NCBI RefSeq assembly: GCF_000001635.26
Contig: NC_000069.6
Location: 109,935,226 to 109,999,225, forward strand
Length of the DNA stretch: 64,000 bases
Direction of reading: 5' to 3'
From: Mus musculus
Lineage: Eukaryota > Chordata > Mammalia > Rodentia > Muridae
Below are positions 11,906-23,529 of the stretch, one piece after another; the first letter of the stretch is position 1, and each line of letters opens with the position of its first letter. Under the pieces are notes generated by a model. The model worked only from the letters and a program-made list of their open reading frames with translations, was not told the DNA's origin and did not search any database. The position numbers and the translations under genes are program-made.

Positions 11906-12254
11906 CTTACTCTTTAACTTCTAAGTTGATTTGAGTGGAGCAATTCTAGAATAAATGAGATGTTAAAACACACAAAGGGTAAATTTTAATTTTAAGACAG
12001 TTTTTTTTTTTCTCTGATAGTAGGAGAAGATACTCTCTAGCAAACCATTAATGCCTGGGAAGTAAAAATCACAGTACAGTGCTTGCTAGAGGGAAAGAAA
12101 AAGCATTTAAAGATAAGCTGTCTGTAAATGTATCTTTCTTTTATTAGTTTATTTAAAGCTATGAGGAAAGGAGCAAACCTCCCTCAAAAGAAAAATTCTA
12201 AAGAAAAAAAATCCATATTATCATTTAAGGTGGAATTACAGCAAGGGGTTAATT
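11906..12254. other. single-copy DNA, nothing identified
   Basis: A short AT-rich stretch with T11 and A-rich runs. No repeat or exon was recognised. Confidence 0.4.
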
Positions 12255-12560
12255 AAAGTGCAAGCATGGTGACTTTTATCTCCTGATGTCCTCTCAAAGG
12301 CTTACTGCCCCTGTCTGCTAACTTAGGCTTAGTCCTGGAATCTTCTAGCCTTTACATGGTCTTATCCTGGCCTAGAATGTTTTCCGACTCTGAGATTTGC
12401 TGCTGAAGAAGCTCACCCTTGTTCATTCTGATCTCTGGCCGGCTGATTCAACTCAGCAGCTCTGGCTCAAAACTCCTCTCCAAGCTGACTGATTCAATCT
12501 GGCTTCGCTCTCCTCCTCTCACTTCTTGCTCTACTTGCCTTCACTCTAATTCTAGCATGG
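12255..12560 (-). mobile_element. LTR-like dispersed repeat, copy A
   Basis: This is antisense to the element at 15785-16325. Both copies share a diagnostic gattcaatctggcttc (plus strand here, reverse complement at about 16170-16190). They also share the surrounding order of words, tgctgaagaagctcaccc and tctggccggctgattc. The layout resembles mouse LTR-type repeats, but I cannot name the family. Confidence 0.55.
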
Positions 12561-15500
12561 AATCCTGCTAGGGATGAAAGTGTCATACTGATTTATTCTA
12601 ATCACAGTTAATGCTTTTAGTCTACTGGTATCTTTTCCTTGTTGATTCCTTTACGTGTTCTTCGTTCTTCGGGTTCTTAAAATTAAGATTTCCCCATGTC
12701 CCAATCTGTTGGTATTTTGGCTCCCATTTCTCATGTACTTCTTAGGTAATCATGCTGCAGCTTCAACTGTCACTTATACTTTGATGAGCCTATGATCCTG
12801 TGTCTAGTTCTTAGTTCCCAGATGAACATCTATTGAACTACCTATCTGAATATCATCAATATTCTGACTGAGTCACAGGAATCCCAAACAAAACACATCG
12901 AAAAGTCAACTTTTCCTTTTCCCTTTTCTTCTCCTTCCCAGAGATTCTATGGATGTTGTGGCTTGAATGTAAAATAGTCACCAGTGTGAGCATGATGCTG
13001 TTTTGGTAGGTTGAGGAACAGCTAGTGGAGGTATTCAATTTTTTAATAATCTGGTCCTTCATTTTGTCCACTCTTGGTTCTTGACTATATATGCAGTGTG
13101 ACCAGCTATCTCACCGTCTCTAGCACGGACTCTTTCCTTTAGATTATAAGCCAAGAGAAACCCTTTCCTCCTTACGTTGCACCTTATCAGGTATTTGATC
13201 ACAATGATGATGAATGCGATTAATACAGTTGTTCTAAGCAAGGATAGTTTAATTTGGATTGTAGTCCCACTAAAACCATTTAATCTGAATCCAGCAATGA
13301 GAAATTATCAGACAAACTGAAACCGAGGAGGCCTTGTACCAATGAGCTGCTCTTATGAAAAGTAACTCCTCATGAGAGATAGAGGAGCAGGACCAAATGC
13401 CAGATTTCCAGAGATTAAAGAGGTCTCACTGCCAATACCACCCCTCCCCACAAAAACAGTTCTTCTATTCATACCTTTAAGGAGACATGTGATAGGATTA
13501 AAAGAGTGGTTGAGTATTATATGACAGCAGAAGGTCCGTATTAATTTTCCAATGAAGGTGGCATAATTATAATTCTGTAGGAGCATGTCACCACTTGTAA
13601 GTGATTACTGGGCGTTAGGATGACAACTTGTGCTCAAGTGATTCTGTGAAAACATTTATGTCACAGGCACAACTTCTGTAAGTTTGAGATGTAGGCAAAC
13701 ACAATGATGGTTATGTGTCAAGCCGGGAAAGCAAATTCATACTTTTAAAAATAAAGTATCAGTATTAAAAGGATTTTCCCTCACGAACCAGTAGCCTATG
13801 TTTCAAAATGTATAAGAATCGTTGATGAGTTCAGTCCCTCTCTTCCAGGGATTAAGTCCTTGTGTCCTGAGCTGGGTTCAGTACCATGAATTTGGTAAGT
13901 CCTTACGTGCCACTCACTCAGGGCCATCTGGACTGCACTTCCATTAGGATTTCTCTGCTGCTTCTCTTTAACTGAGGATCATGTCTGTTTGGCTTTTGTC
14001 TAAATTCAGCTCTACCACTTTTTCACTATGTAATGTTTCACAAGCTAGTTTTTTCAAACCCAGATTTTTGTCCTTTTAAAAGTCAATGGCAGTCTGTCCT
14101 TTATGATGTCAACTTGACAAAACAGTACACAATGCATGTTAAATGCTTAATGTCTCCTTCAAATGCAGTTATCCTCAATAAATAGTAGTTAGCATGGTGA
14201 GTATGTTCTACCTGCTTCCGTTGGCTAATGGAATAGTACCTGTTTGCTAAACGGTTTCCCAAGACATGACCCACTGTTATTGAAGAAGGAGTGTTCATAC
14301 CTCCTTCTACCTTCTTCAGTTTTTAACTAATAGACGCTTTAAAAATATCTCCCACTGTAGAGTTTTGGCTTTTCATAATCTATTATCTGTGGAGCTGCAA
14401 AACAGACCTTTTGAAAATGCAAGTCTGCCCGTGTATCATGTTCTCTCCTAAAGTTATTCAGTAGATTTGTCACTACCTTCAAGGGGACAGTTCAAATTCC
14501 TTAGCTACAGATAAGCTCTTCCCAGGTGTGGCCTCTGAAAACATCTTTAATCTTGTCCATACTTGTTCATGTTCAGTGCATGAGTCATCCCAATCAGGGT
14601 ACATGTACCATGGAGCAAAGAATGGGCCACATGCATGAAAAGGCAGCTTACATTTAATTGCAATTAGTTTTTATGTCTCCTTCCACATAGAAGAATAATT
14701 AGCACATATATTCACAGCAAAATATTTACTTATTTAAAAGAGTAAGAGACATAAACAGAAAAGGAGAATAAAAATAGGATAAAAACATGTAAATATGATA
14801 CATGGGATGAAATGGATGGTAATTAAAAATTAAAGAGATAACTAAATTTAAAGAATTAATTGACTTCTCTAAGTTTTATATAGAATTTAATGTGAAGGTA
14901 TAGACACTGTAGGTAGGAAAAAGGAGTCTTGCTCCAAGTGCAGTGTCTCTATGTGATTGATGTAGTCACTCGGGTTTCTGGTGAAGTTAGAGGACAATGA
15001 CAAATTACATAAGCTGTGGCTGTATCCAAGTCCTTTCCTGATGTTCATTTTATCTTCATTTTCTCCATCAGTCAAAGCAGTGTTTCTTCCATTGGTCTTA
15101 GAGTGGAACATCTCTTTTCCTAATCCCATCTTATACAAGAAGCAGAGTAGCAAGGCCTTGATTTGTTCTTGAGTGGTTGCAAACTGTGATGAAGCAGTTT
15201 GCAATGAATGGGGGTGGTAGCAGCTTTCTAATGTCCAGTTATGAAGTGACTCAGTAGGAATAATCCTTTGTAAAGCCTGGAGTGAATGGGCACAGAGAAG
15301 AAAAGACCAGGCATGATTTGCTGCATAAGAGGAAGGTGGTCTTTGTTTCCTGTGGCTAATTAGGGGGATCTTAAACGTTCTACTTGAGTCCAGGGTTTGG
15401 TTCTTCATGAGTTAAATTAACTCTTGTGGGCACTAAATTATAGGAGCTACTTCACAGGCTTGTCAGTGGGATTCTACATATAGTTCTCTCTCTCTCCCTC

Positions 15501-15665
15501 CCCCCTCTCTTTCTGAAAGATTTTTCTGCTAACTCTATAGGTCAAGGCATAGAAGTCTGGGTCTCACCACTACCTGGAACACAGATACCATATTCCAAGG
15601 CCATGTCAGTTTACAGACTCTTCATTGTATACCCTCTTTCCCCCTCTTCTTTTAACTTCTGTTTT
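12561..15665. other. single-copy DNA with weak MIR and L2 remnants
   Basis: 14005-14095 resembles the MIR 5' half in sense orientation (attcagctctaccactttttc, then tcacaagctag). 14440-14600 has words of the L2 3' end (ttcagtagatttgtcactac, agctcttccc). A minus-strand open frame at 14887-15408 (173 codons) is the longest outside repeats. It shows no signal peptide, repeats or domain motif and is probably chance. 15486-15512 is CT-rich. Confidence 0.4.
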
Positions 15666-15784
15666 GTTTGTTCAGTTTTGGAGAGAGAGTGCAATTGTAC
15701 AACCCAGTCTTGCTTCAAACTCACAGCAGTATTTGTACCTTAGCCTCTTTAGTGATGCGATTTCGGGTCTGTGTGCTCCAGCTG
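15666..15784 (-). mobile_element. B1-related SINE, old, antisense
   Basis: The plus strand reads tttggagagagagtgcaa, then aacccagtcttgcttcaaac followed by tcacagcag, then accttagcctctttagtg. This is the reverse complement of a diverged B1/proto-B1. Edges are approximate. Confidence 0.5.
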
Positions 15785-16325
15785 AAATTTAGATGTGCTC
15801 TTAGTACATACCTTCAATCTCTCTGACTGGAATCCTTTAGTATATACCTTTGATTACAGTGACGTCTAATGAGGGGCAAACAAAGTCAGAGACAGATTTG
15901 ACCGAATTAGTCAGAGATTGGATAAAGCCGGCTCTAAGGAGAAAACCCACTTAAGAGCAGTACAGGGAGTGTGAAGGGATTTGGTTCATTTAGTGGGAAG
16001 TCAGTGCAGTGAGTTCAGGGCAGCAGAGCTGAGCTCCTTTCTGAGTTCATGCAGTTCAATGCAGATCAACAGAGGCAGTTGATGCCCGAGAATAAGGAGG
16101 AGCCAGAGGATTAGAACAAGGGGCCAAAGTTAGTTTGAGGCCAAACAGAGCAATTCAGTGAGAAGCTGAGAGAAGCCAGATTGAATCAGTGAACTTGGGC
16201 TGAGACAGAACACCTGATTTTAGCCAGCCAGCCAGAGTTCAGAAAGAACTACAAAGGGTGACCTTATTCAGCAGTAAGCTTCCAAGACAATTACATCTGG
16301 GAAATAAAAGATACATTTACAAACC
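15785..16325 (+). mobile_element. LTR-like dispersed repeat, copy B
   Basis: A longer sense copy of the family at 12255-12560. It starts near agatgtgctcttagtacata, continues through a purine-rich middle rich in gag/cag words, and contains the shared gccagattgaatcagtg. It ends at gggaaataaaagatacattt, which carries a plausible aataaa polyadenylation signal as in an LTR R region. No internal retroviral genes were seen. Confidence 0.6.
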
Positions 16326-16364
16326 TATCCATTCTTTTCTGCTGTAACCTTTATTCCCTGTAGA

Positions 16365-16790
16365 GGTTTCAATAGGTATGGCCCCCACAGGCTCATGTGT
16401 TTGAATGGTTGGCCTATGAGAGTGGCAGTAATTAGAAGTGTGGCCTTGTTGGAGTATTGCAGCCTTGTTCAAGAAAGTATGTCACTGTGGTGGTGTCCTT
16501 TGAGGTCTTAGATATGCTCAAGTGTGTATGTGCCCAGTGTGGCATACACTCTCCCTGTGTGGCCTTGGGTTCAAGATGTAGAACTCTGAGCTTCTTCTCC
16601 CAGCAAACTTGTCTACCTGCATGCTACCATGCTTCCCACCATGATGATAATGGACTAAACCTCTGAAACTATAAAGCAGCTCCAATTAAATGTTGTCCTT
16701 TGCAAGAGTTGTTGTGGTCAAGGTGTCTCTTCACAGAAAAAAAAAAACAAAAAACAAAAAACAAAACAACCCTAAGAGACTCTTTTACCC
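16365..16790 (+). mobile_element. LTR-like repeat, probably ERVL-MaLR type
   Basis: A high-copy mouse repeat recognised by gaagtgtggccttgttggag, tgtcactgtggtggtg, gatgtagaactctgagctt, ataatggactaaacctctg, ccaattaaatgttgtccttt and ggtgtctcttcacag. The last part before accctaagagac is disrupted by an A-rich A/CA stretch at 16737-16767. The layout resembles MaLR LTRs, but the name is inferred. The open frame at 16457-16666 lies wholly inside it. Confidence 0.6.
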
Positions 16791-18000
16791 CCAAGTACTC
16801 CATTCTTAACATTTCCAACTGTGAAATAAATATCCTCTAAATCCGCTATTTTCTTTGCAGTCACTTTTCAGAATTTCACATCCCAAAGTTCATTCATAAT
16901 TCATGGTATACTAATATGTCCTTAAAATAGGAGCATATTTTATATAAATTAATGGACACATCCTGGTGCATTAACAGCAATAAATACCACATTCACCTAC
17001 TTGTAAAGGTAGCTGTTATTTTACCAGGGCCATCATCATGAACTGGAATAAATCAAATGACAAACAGTATGGAGCAACTGACATGTGCCAGACATGTTCA
17101 ACATTGCAGATTAACTGAAGATAAGGTTAATTTATCCTTAGCAGTTGTGGTGCAGTAGCATGACAAGATAGAGAGAATATATCATCTTGAAAATAGGAAA
17201 ACAGATATGACAAGGCATTGGATTTTGTGGTAATAAAATAATTGCCAATTTCTGTTAGCAGACCATATGTTTAAATGTCTACTGTTGAATAGACATTTTA
17301 TTAGACAGTCATTGTGAAGTATTTAAATGAGGTAAAGCCTATGTTTTAGAAAATGTCTGTGCTTCATCTAGGTGAAGAGGAGGGCTGTTATGTTTGTCAG
17401 ATAAATACAACTCCTTAAAACTTATGTCTTCAGTTTACTGAGAAGAGACTGAGGTTCACAGTGTCATGAAACGTAGTCAAGGCAAGTTATAGAATCCCGT
17501 ATATTTTATTTGGAGGTTCATACTCAGCCATGATGAAATAGGGAATCCATTTAAATACACGGTGCAAGCTGGTTTTAGATAGGGAGGTAGAAACTCTTTG
17601 AGTTTAATGAACTATAGAGAATAAAATCATCAGTGTTTTCTAGAAGCAGACATATCATACATGGTTAGCCTTTTTAAAAATTAGTTTCCCAGATTTTCTT
17701 ATAGATAGAGAAAAAATTTCTTTCAGGTAGAATTGAATTTTAGGAGTCACCTAAGTTATGGGGAATCATCAGAATTGGGATTCCAACAAAATTCTAGTTA
17801 TGGACATGCATATAATTCAAGATATTATCTTTGAATCTATCCTAATTTCTACCATGTGGACATATAACGAATGATGAACAAGTGAATTAATGAAAGCTAT
17901 TTTGTGATTAATTTTTCCATTTAATAAAATATGAATATTCTACAATATTGGAGGAACAATTAAACATCTTTGACACTTAATTGTCTATTTGCTGTGCAAT

Positions 18001-18059
18001 TTGATTATAAATCGATTATAATCAATTTGGATTTTATTACAAATCCAAATGGTCCCTTC
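18001..18059. repeat. two adjacent hairpins and left copy of a 29-bp direct repeat
   Basis: The first inverted repeat is ttgattataa (18001-18010) with ttataatcaa (18016-18025), a 10-bp perfect stem with a 5-base loop. The second is atttggatt (18025-18033) with aatccaaat (18042-18050), a 9-bp perfect stem. The segment 18031-18059 recurs exactly at 18823-18851. Confidence 0.9.
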
Positions 18060-18822
18060 ACATAAATATGAAGGATGAATCTTACTATCTCTTCTTTGTT
18101 AGTCTTCAAACATCAGTTCACCAAGTTAAAATTACATAATTACACATGGAGAGATACTGATGCAGACTAAGAATGGTGAAAATCAATCTAGATCTGATAA
18201 CGAATTTTACCAAAGCTCAAGGGACTAGGGATAGGGAGTCTTTGTAATGGTAGAATGTCATGTTACTGCTTCATACAAAAGGGGGTAGACTGAAGATACG
18301 AAGGCTAACTAGGAGTTAGTTTTGACTAAATAGGTATCAGAACATGTGCCTGAGATATGTTGATTTAAACAAGATGATATACATTTAGCAATTAGATTGA
18401 TTGGAGGTAGACAACAAAGAGAAGGCAAGATTCAATGGTGTCTAGAAGATGTAACGCCTGGGAAGCATCAAAAATGGTGGTGATGAAGCTTCCGTTTGAG
18501 CCTAGTGTAAAACTGGGACTCATTGCCCCATCCCAGCAGCTCCATTTGAGAAACATTAGTTTGACATCCAGTGTAATTGAAAATGAAGAAGACGCCATGG
18601 AGATTCAATTTATAATGCACAACAAAGCAGTTTAAAAATTCTCCATCCTCCTTTTCCTTCTAAATATCCCGCATGCGTAATTACTGACCTGTAAATCTTC
18701 CCTTGCTCGCTCTAAGCTCCCATTAGCTCAGTCCCGGGATCAGCTTGCACAGGCTCATTTCTGTCTCCTGCTTTCTTCTTCCTCCTCTTTTTCTTTTTTA
18801 GCTCCTCTTAGTCTGCTCACCC

Positions 18823-18851
18823 ATTTTATTACAAATCCAAATGGTCCCTTC
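18823..18851. repeat. right copy of the 29-bp direct repeat
   Basis: Identical over 29 bp to 18031-18059, 792 bp away in the same orientation. It starts inside what is the left hairpin arm of the first copy, so it has lost the stem. No poly-A or recognised element ends flank it. Confidence 0.9.
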
Positions 18852-19364
18852 TGTTTCTTTATATAGTCTCATTACACATTACTTGTTTATTAAAATACGG
18901 CTCAGGAGCCTAAGAGGCAAAGCAAAACCTCCAGAAATTGGTGCAAGCAGCTGTAAATATTTTTAAGGAGATAAGAGGGTACAGTGATATTTTGAAGGTG
19001 AGGCTGTAGCTAGATATTAAACTGCAAGGAAAGGACAAGATGTGTGTCCTTCCCTAAAGTAGTTATAAGAAGGTTGAAGGCCAAGAATGTGTAACAAGTA
19101 AGACGAGCTTGAGTGGGAACATGTGTGAACAGGACTGAGAGGTAAAAGCAGATAGAAACCCTTAACAGACAGAAGCAGATTAGGGAGAAGCTAAGCATGA
19201 TCCACGGTAGAATGAAATGAGTGATGCTGTTGTATGGACGCTGGCTCTGGGCAAAGTTGGAACTATCTATGTAAGCCTGAAATAAATGATGAACTGCTGA
19301 GGACTATACTTCTCCCCTTTACTGAACACACAGAATGCCTTCCTCAAGGTTTACTTTCCCATCT

Positions 19365-19550
19365 TGTAATACTGCCTGTGCCTCAGTTTTCTCATCCAAA
19401 TAATAGGACCAGGGAAGGCTCACATTTCCTAGAACTTCTGAGGGATCTGAATGAGTTAACCTGCTAAAAGAGCTAAGCATAATGTCTCAAACATAATAAA
19501 ATCTCAATAAATGCCTGTGAGTACTGTCATCAGAGCCACTGTTATTATTT
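19365..19550 (+). mobile_element. MIR SINE, sense 3' half
   Basis: It matches the MIR order of words: gcctcagttttctcatcc, then a gap, gaatgagttaacctgctaaa, gagctaagcataatgtctca, and tctcaataaatgcctgtgag. The aataaatg end and its spacing are characteristic. Confidence 0.75.
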
Positions 19551-19744
19551 CTATTTGTGTAACTATGGCTTTCCCGACTTGTCATCTCATGAGAGGCTCC
19601 CTTTCAGCGACTAGTGTGCCACTTCTCAGTTCAGAACATAGTTCTTCAGATTGGAGAGGGGAAATTGACATGTGATAACAACAATTGATGAAAATGAAGA
19701 CTAATGTGAAACAGAAAGACTCCTTAATAACAAAATATGTCCTA

Positions 19745-19790
19745 TATCTACATATATATCTATATCCCTATCAACTATCTATCTACTTAC

Positions 19791-19835
<45 letters not shown>

Positions 19836-19929
19836 CATCTATACCTCTACCTCTTTCTCTATTTCTCTATGTCTCTATGTCTCTATGTCTCTATGTCTCT
19901 ATGTCTCTATGTCTCTATGTCTTTATGTC

Positions 19930-19969
<40 letters not shown>

Positions 19970-20078
19970 CCTACCTACTTTTCTCTCTACTTATACTCCC
20001 TCCCTCTCTCTCTCTCTCTTTCTCTCTCTCAAGATATATATATCTAATATTAGATCAAGATATATATATATATATATA
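19745..20078. repeat. compound microsatellite (CTAT / CTCTATGT / CTAT / CT / TA)
   Basis: The blocks run in order: tat-rich lead; (CTAT)n at about 19790-19833; an 8-bp unit ctctatgt repeated eight times at 19865-19928 (the last unit ctttatgt); (CTAT)n at about 19929-19968; CT-rich at about 19995-20030; and (TA)n near 20034-20080. Several overlapping frames of Tyr/Leu/Ser repeats cross it and are artefacts. Confidence 0.96.
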
Positions 20079-20080
20079 TT

Positions 20081-21424
20081 GATCTTAAACTCGAGGATCA
20101 ACATTTCATACAGTAGAAGAAGGCCACCCTAGAAGTGCCTTTCTTAGATCCACTGTACAGAAAGTTGGTCACTGTCAGCCCATTTAGAAGAAGAAGTCTA
20201 TACACTTGGTGAAAATGCTAAACTCGGTTATAGCTGACTTTATTGGCAGCTAACAGCCAATATTTGAGCTCCTGTATATAATTTAGGGCACTCTAGATAG
20301 TTGAACGTCTGTACACAGAGAAAAATAAAAATTTAATCTGACCTCTAAAAAGAATGAAAAGGCAATTCAAATACTAGAGAATAGAGGGGAAAAATTCTTT
20401 TGAAATGTCAGAATGGAAAAAAGTATTTGTGTGATCAATAGTGCCAGATATTTGAGAAAAGATAAGGAGTGAGAAAAATCTCTCTATTTGTCTTGAAAGT
20501 GGGTGTCAAAATCCTGGAAGTGTGTTATAATAGGGTGCTGAGACCGAAGCCATCTTACTAGAGAATGCCATAATGATCTCTTTTTTAAAGGGAAGCAGAG
20601 GGTCCAAACACTCGTTACAGAAGCTGGAAAATGAAGGCAGGGGAAAATGGGACAGTAGTTTCAATTGGGCCCTAGATGAAGCAATGCACTTGTCAGACTG
20701 ATCAATGGCTGATGACAGTTCAAAGAAACACCAAGAGAAAGGAGAAGAGATGTGCTCATGATGGAAGGGTTAAGTGTGTGCCTAAGTTGGTAGGATCTAC
20801 ATTGTAACTGCAATTGCAGGATGCATTTCAGATACAAAAACCTCTCTCATTTCCTGGCTAAATTATTTTAGTTAGAAGCCAGAATGCTCTATGGCCAAAA
20901 TTATTGGGTAAATGTCCCTGGTTTCTTCACCTTCTAATCTCATTAATCTGCTTTGGTTAACTCTCACTAACAGAAACCAATATAAGGATTGATTTTAGGC
21001 AATTTTAAATCTTCCTCAATATTAGTTCAGGTCCATACCAGGAGAAAATCCACTTGTCCTGAATGGATTGCACAAGGCCACTCAAGTGATTTCAAAAATG
21101 GGAAATCAGAAGATATTGAATTTTAAATATTAGATTATTTTATATTGGACTTTGGATCTAATATTAGATATTAAAGTGTAAAATCACATTGCCCTTATTG
21201 CTCGCCTTCTTCTTTATCTTGCTGAAGGATCAGTATTGTTTCAGTACAGCATTTGATGGCTCATGAGCCTACAGCGCAAGGGAAAATATTTTCACTACTT
21301 ATTGAACGGTGGACAGCTCAAGCTTTAAAACAAATGTTGTCCACGTTTAAATACTGTAATTTATTAACATGCAATGGCAAAAACATAGTTTACTATGGTA
21401 GCAAAGGAAATCTAAAGCAAAACA
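20081..21424. other. single-copy DNA, nothing identified
   Basis: No gene or repeat was recognised apart from AT-rich inverted words near 21120-21175 around taatattaga. Confidence 0.4.
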
Positions 21425-21625
21425 AAATGAAGCGAAATACCAAGCTCATCTACAAAGAAGAAAGGAATTCTGTTTGTGAGTCGTCTGCAATGCTGCCTTC
21501 AAAAGAAACAGCCCTCCAAGGAGGATGCCTGGGTACAGCTGGGTGAGCTGACACCACAACAAAGCCAACATGAAACAAAGCAAGCAGGCAGGAAGATCAT
21601 GGGACTCACATATTGGCTCATCACT
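21425..21625 (+). mobile_element. L1 (Lx-class) internal fragment, sense
   Basis: About 200 bp that aligns by eye with 24005-24190. Shared words include aagctcatctacaaag, ttctgtttgtgagtc, aagcagtcctccaaggag-like, and gggactcaca with ttggctca. The longer copy downstream belongs to the Lx-type L1 3' region, so this is a fragment of the same family. Confidence 0.6.
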
Positions 21626-21799
21626 ATTTTTCAACTATACTATTTTTACATATGCTACTTTAATTATTGTTTGAGTAATACTTTGACAACTCTTTAAAAT
21701 CAGAAACCACATATATGCCATTGAGCCCTTTAATAAAACACACATTTGCCACCAGTAGCCCCTACCTTGTCATTTTATAGCACATATGTCCTTCCATCC

Positions 21800-23520
21800 A
21801 CTATTTTTTTAAATTTGAATTGCAAGATGATTCATTCCCCAGTCTCGAAGCACACTTCCCTTTGTGGAAGCTTTTGCTAGCCCCTCATTTCCTTATCCCT
21901 GCCACTCTACTACCTGCTTGAAACCTTCTTGACCAGTACTCTCCCTTCCCTATATTTATTACACCTAGATTCCTCTATTCCCCCAAATGCATCCTGCTTA
22001 CTCATGGTCTGCTTCTAGTTTCCATATGTCCTCTCTGCTAAATACAAATTACAAGATTTAAATGTCATATGAGAGAGAGCATGTAGCATTGGTTTCGGAG
22101 AACCTGTGTGAGCTTACTAATTACACTGTTTTCTAGTTTCATCCATTTACATGAGAATTTCATGATTGTATTTGTCTCTACAACTGAGTGATATTCCAAT
22201 GTTTATATATAGTACATTTCATTATGATCAGAGAGAAGGGAGCCTCGGTTGAGAAAATGCCTGATGGATATTGGTTGATTCTATTTACTAGGTATTGTAA
22301 ATAAAGCATCAGTGAATGATGTGTATCTTGATAGTAAGATCGAGTGTTATTTGGGTATATGCCCAGAAGTGATACAGCTATGTCATATGTTAGACCTATT
22401 TCTATGTTTTTGTGAAAACTTCAGACTGATTTCCAGAGTGGCTTCACCAGTTTACATCCTCATCACAGTATAGAAGGATTTCCCTTTCCAGATGCCCACA
22501 TGGGCATTTACTCAAATGTCTTTTTTATCTTCCTGATGAAGGCCACTGTGGTAGGTGTGCTATGGTGTACTACTGTAGTTTTTATGTGCACTTCTCTGAA
22601 GGCCAAGAATAGTGAAAACTTTAAAGTATTTACTAGTCAGTTATGTTTTTTCTTCTGAGAATTTTCTGTGCAGTTCCATATCCCATTAATTTTTTTTCTT
22701 ATCAACTCAGTTTATTGAGTTTTTTGTATATTCTGGACAGTTACCCAGTGTTTGCTGTTGTCTTAGTTAGGGTCAGTATTGCTAGGCTGAAATACCATGA
22801 GCAAAAGCAAGCTGGGGAAGAAAGGGTTTATTTAGTTTATATCCATCACTGAAGGAAGTTGGGACAGGAACTCAAACACAGCAGGAACCTTGAGGCAGAA
22901 GCTGATATAGAAGCCATGGGGGAGTGGGGGTGCTTCTAACGGGCTTGCTCTCCATGGTTTGCAAAGCATGCTTTCCTATAGAAACCAGAACCAACAGCTC
23001 AGGAGAAGCCCCACACCCAAAAATTGGCTGAGTACTTCCACATTAATTACTCATTAGAAAAATGCCTACAAGCTTGCATATAGCCCAATCTTACAGGGGT
23101 ATTTTCTCAACTGAGATTCCCTCCTCTCTGATAACCCTAGCATTCATCAACTTGACATAAAACTCGAACAGATACATAACTAGCAAAGATTCTTCTGCTA
23201 TTACTGTTCATGTTATTAACAGTGACCTTCTGTATGGATGCTTTTTTATTTTCCTTGGATCCAATATTTTGATTGTTTGTCTCACCCCCTGAAATTCCAG
23301 TGTCATGTTGAGAAAATAATCTACATGAATCTTTACACAGAAGTATACTTTTTACTTTTTCTATAGTTTCAGGATATCAGGTTTTAGGTTGGAATTGAAT
23401 TTGTGCAAGGTTAAGAGGTAAGTCTAGTTTCATTTATCTGAAGGTTGAAATCCAACTTTTCTAGCACCAGTTGTTGACGATGTTGTTTATTGTCCTGTGT
23501 ATAAGATGGGGTTAGGGAGG
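21800..23520 (-). mobile_element. L1 ORF2 3' portion, old, antisense and interrupted
   Basis: The plus strand shows the antisense of L1 ORF2 from its 3' end inward: gagtgatattccaatg, tttgggtatatgcccag, actgatttccagagtggctt, ttctgtgcagttccatatcc, gttttttgtatattctgg. After the insertion at 22758-23172 it continues with tctagtttcatttatctg and tctagcaccagttgttga. All frames carry stops. A short foreign block (22230-22266, ggagcctcggttgagaaaat) sits in it and resembles the start of the LTR-like repeat inserted further on. Confidence 0.7.
22758..23172 (-). mobile_element. LTR-like repeat inserted in the L1 fragment
   Basis: A high-copy mouse repeat. The plus strand starts tcttagttagggtcagtatt and ends with catcaacttgacataaaact. 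Read on the minus strand it carries aaataaaccctttcttcc, an aataaa-type polyadenylation context as in an LTR R region, and ends ccctaactaagac. It splits the L1 ORF2 fragment, so it inserted later. The family name is not assigned. Confidence 0.6.
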
Positions 23521-23529
23521 TGATGCAGG

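Larger units (their letters stand above)
16791..19360. other. single-copy AT-rich DNA with a duplicated 29-mer
   Basis: Mostly unrecognised. A faint MIR-like patch lies at about 17415-17500. Two hairpins and the left copy of a 29-bp exact repeat lie at 18001-18059, and its second copy at 18823-18851. Short overlapping frames near 18392-18635 on both strands look like chance. Confidence 0.4.

Noticed and set aside
14887..15408. 173-codon minus-strand open frame as a possible gene
   Set aside because: It has no recognisable domain, signal peptide, repeat or composition bias. A frame of this size is expected by chance in 64 kb on six frames, and no splice context is evident.
19685..20132. Tyr/Leu/Ser repeat proteins in three frames
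   Set aside because: They are translations of the compound microsatellite; all frames of a 4- or 8-bp repeat stay open together.
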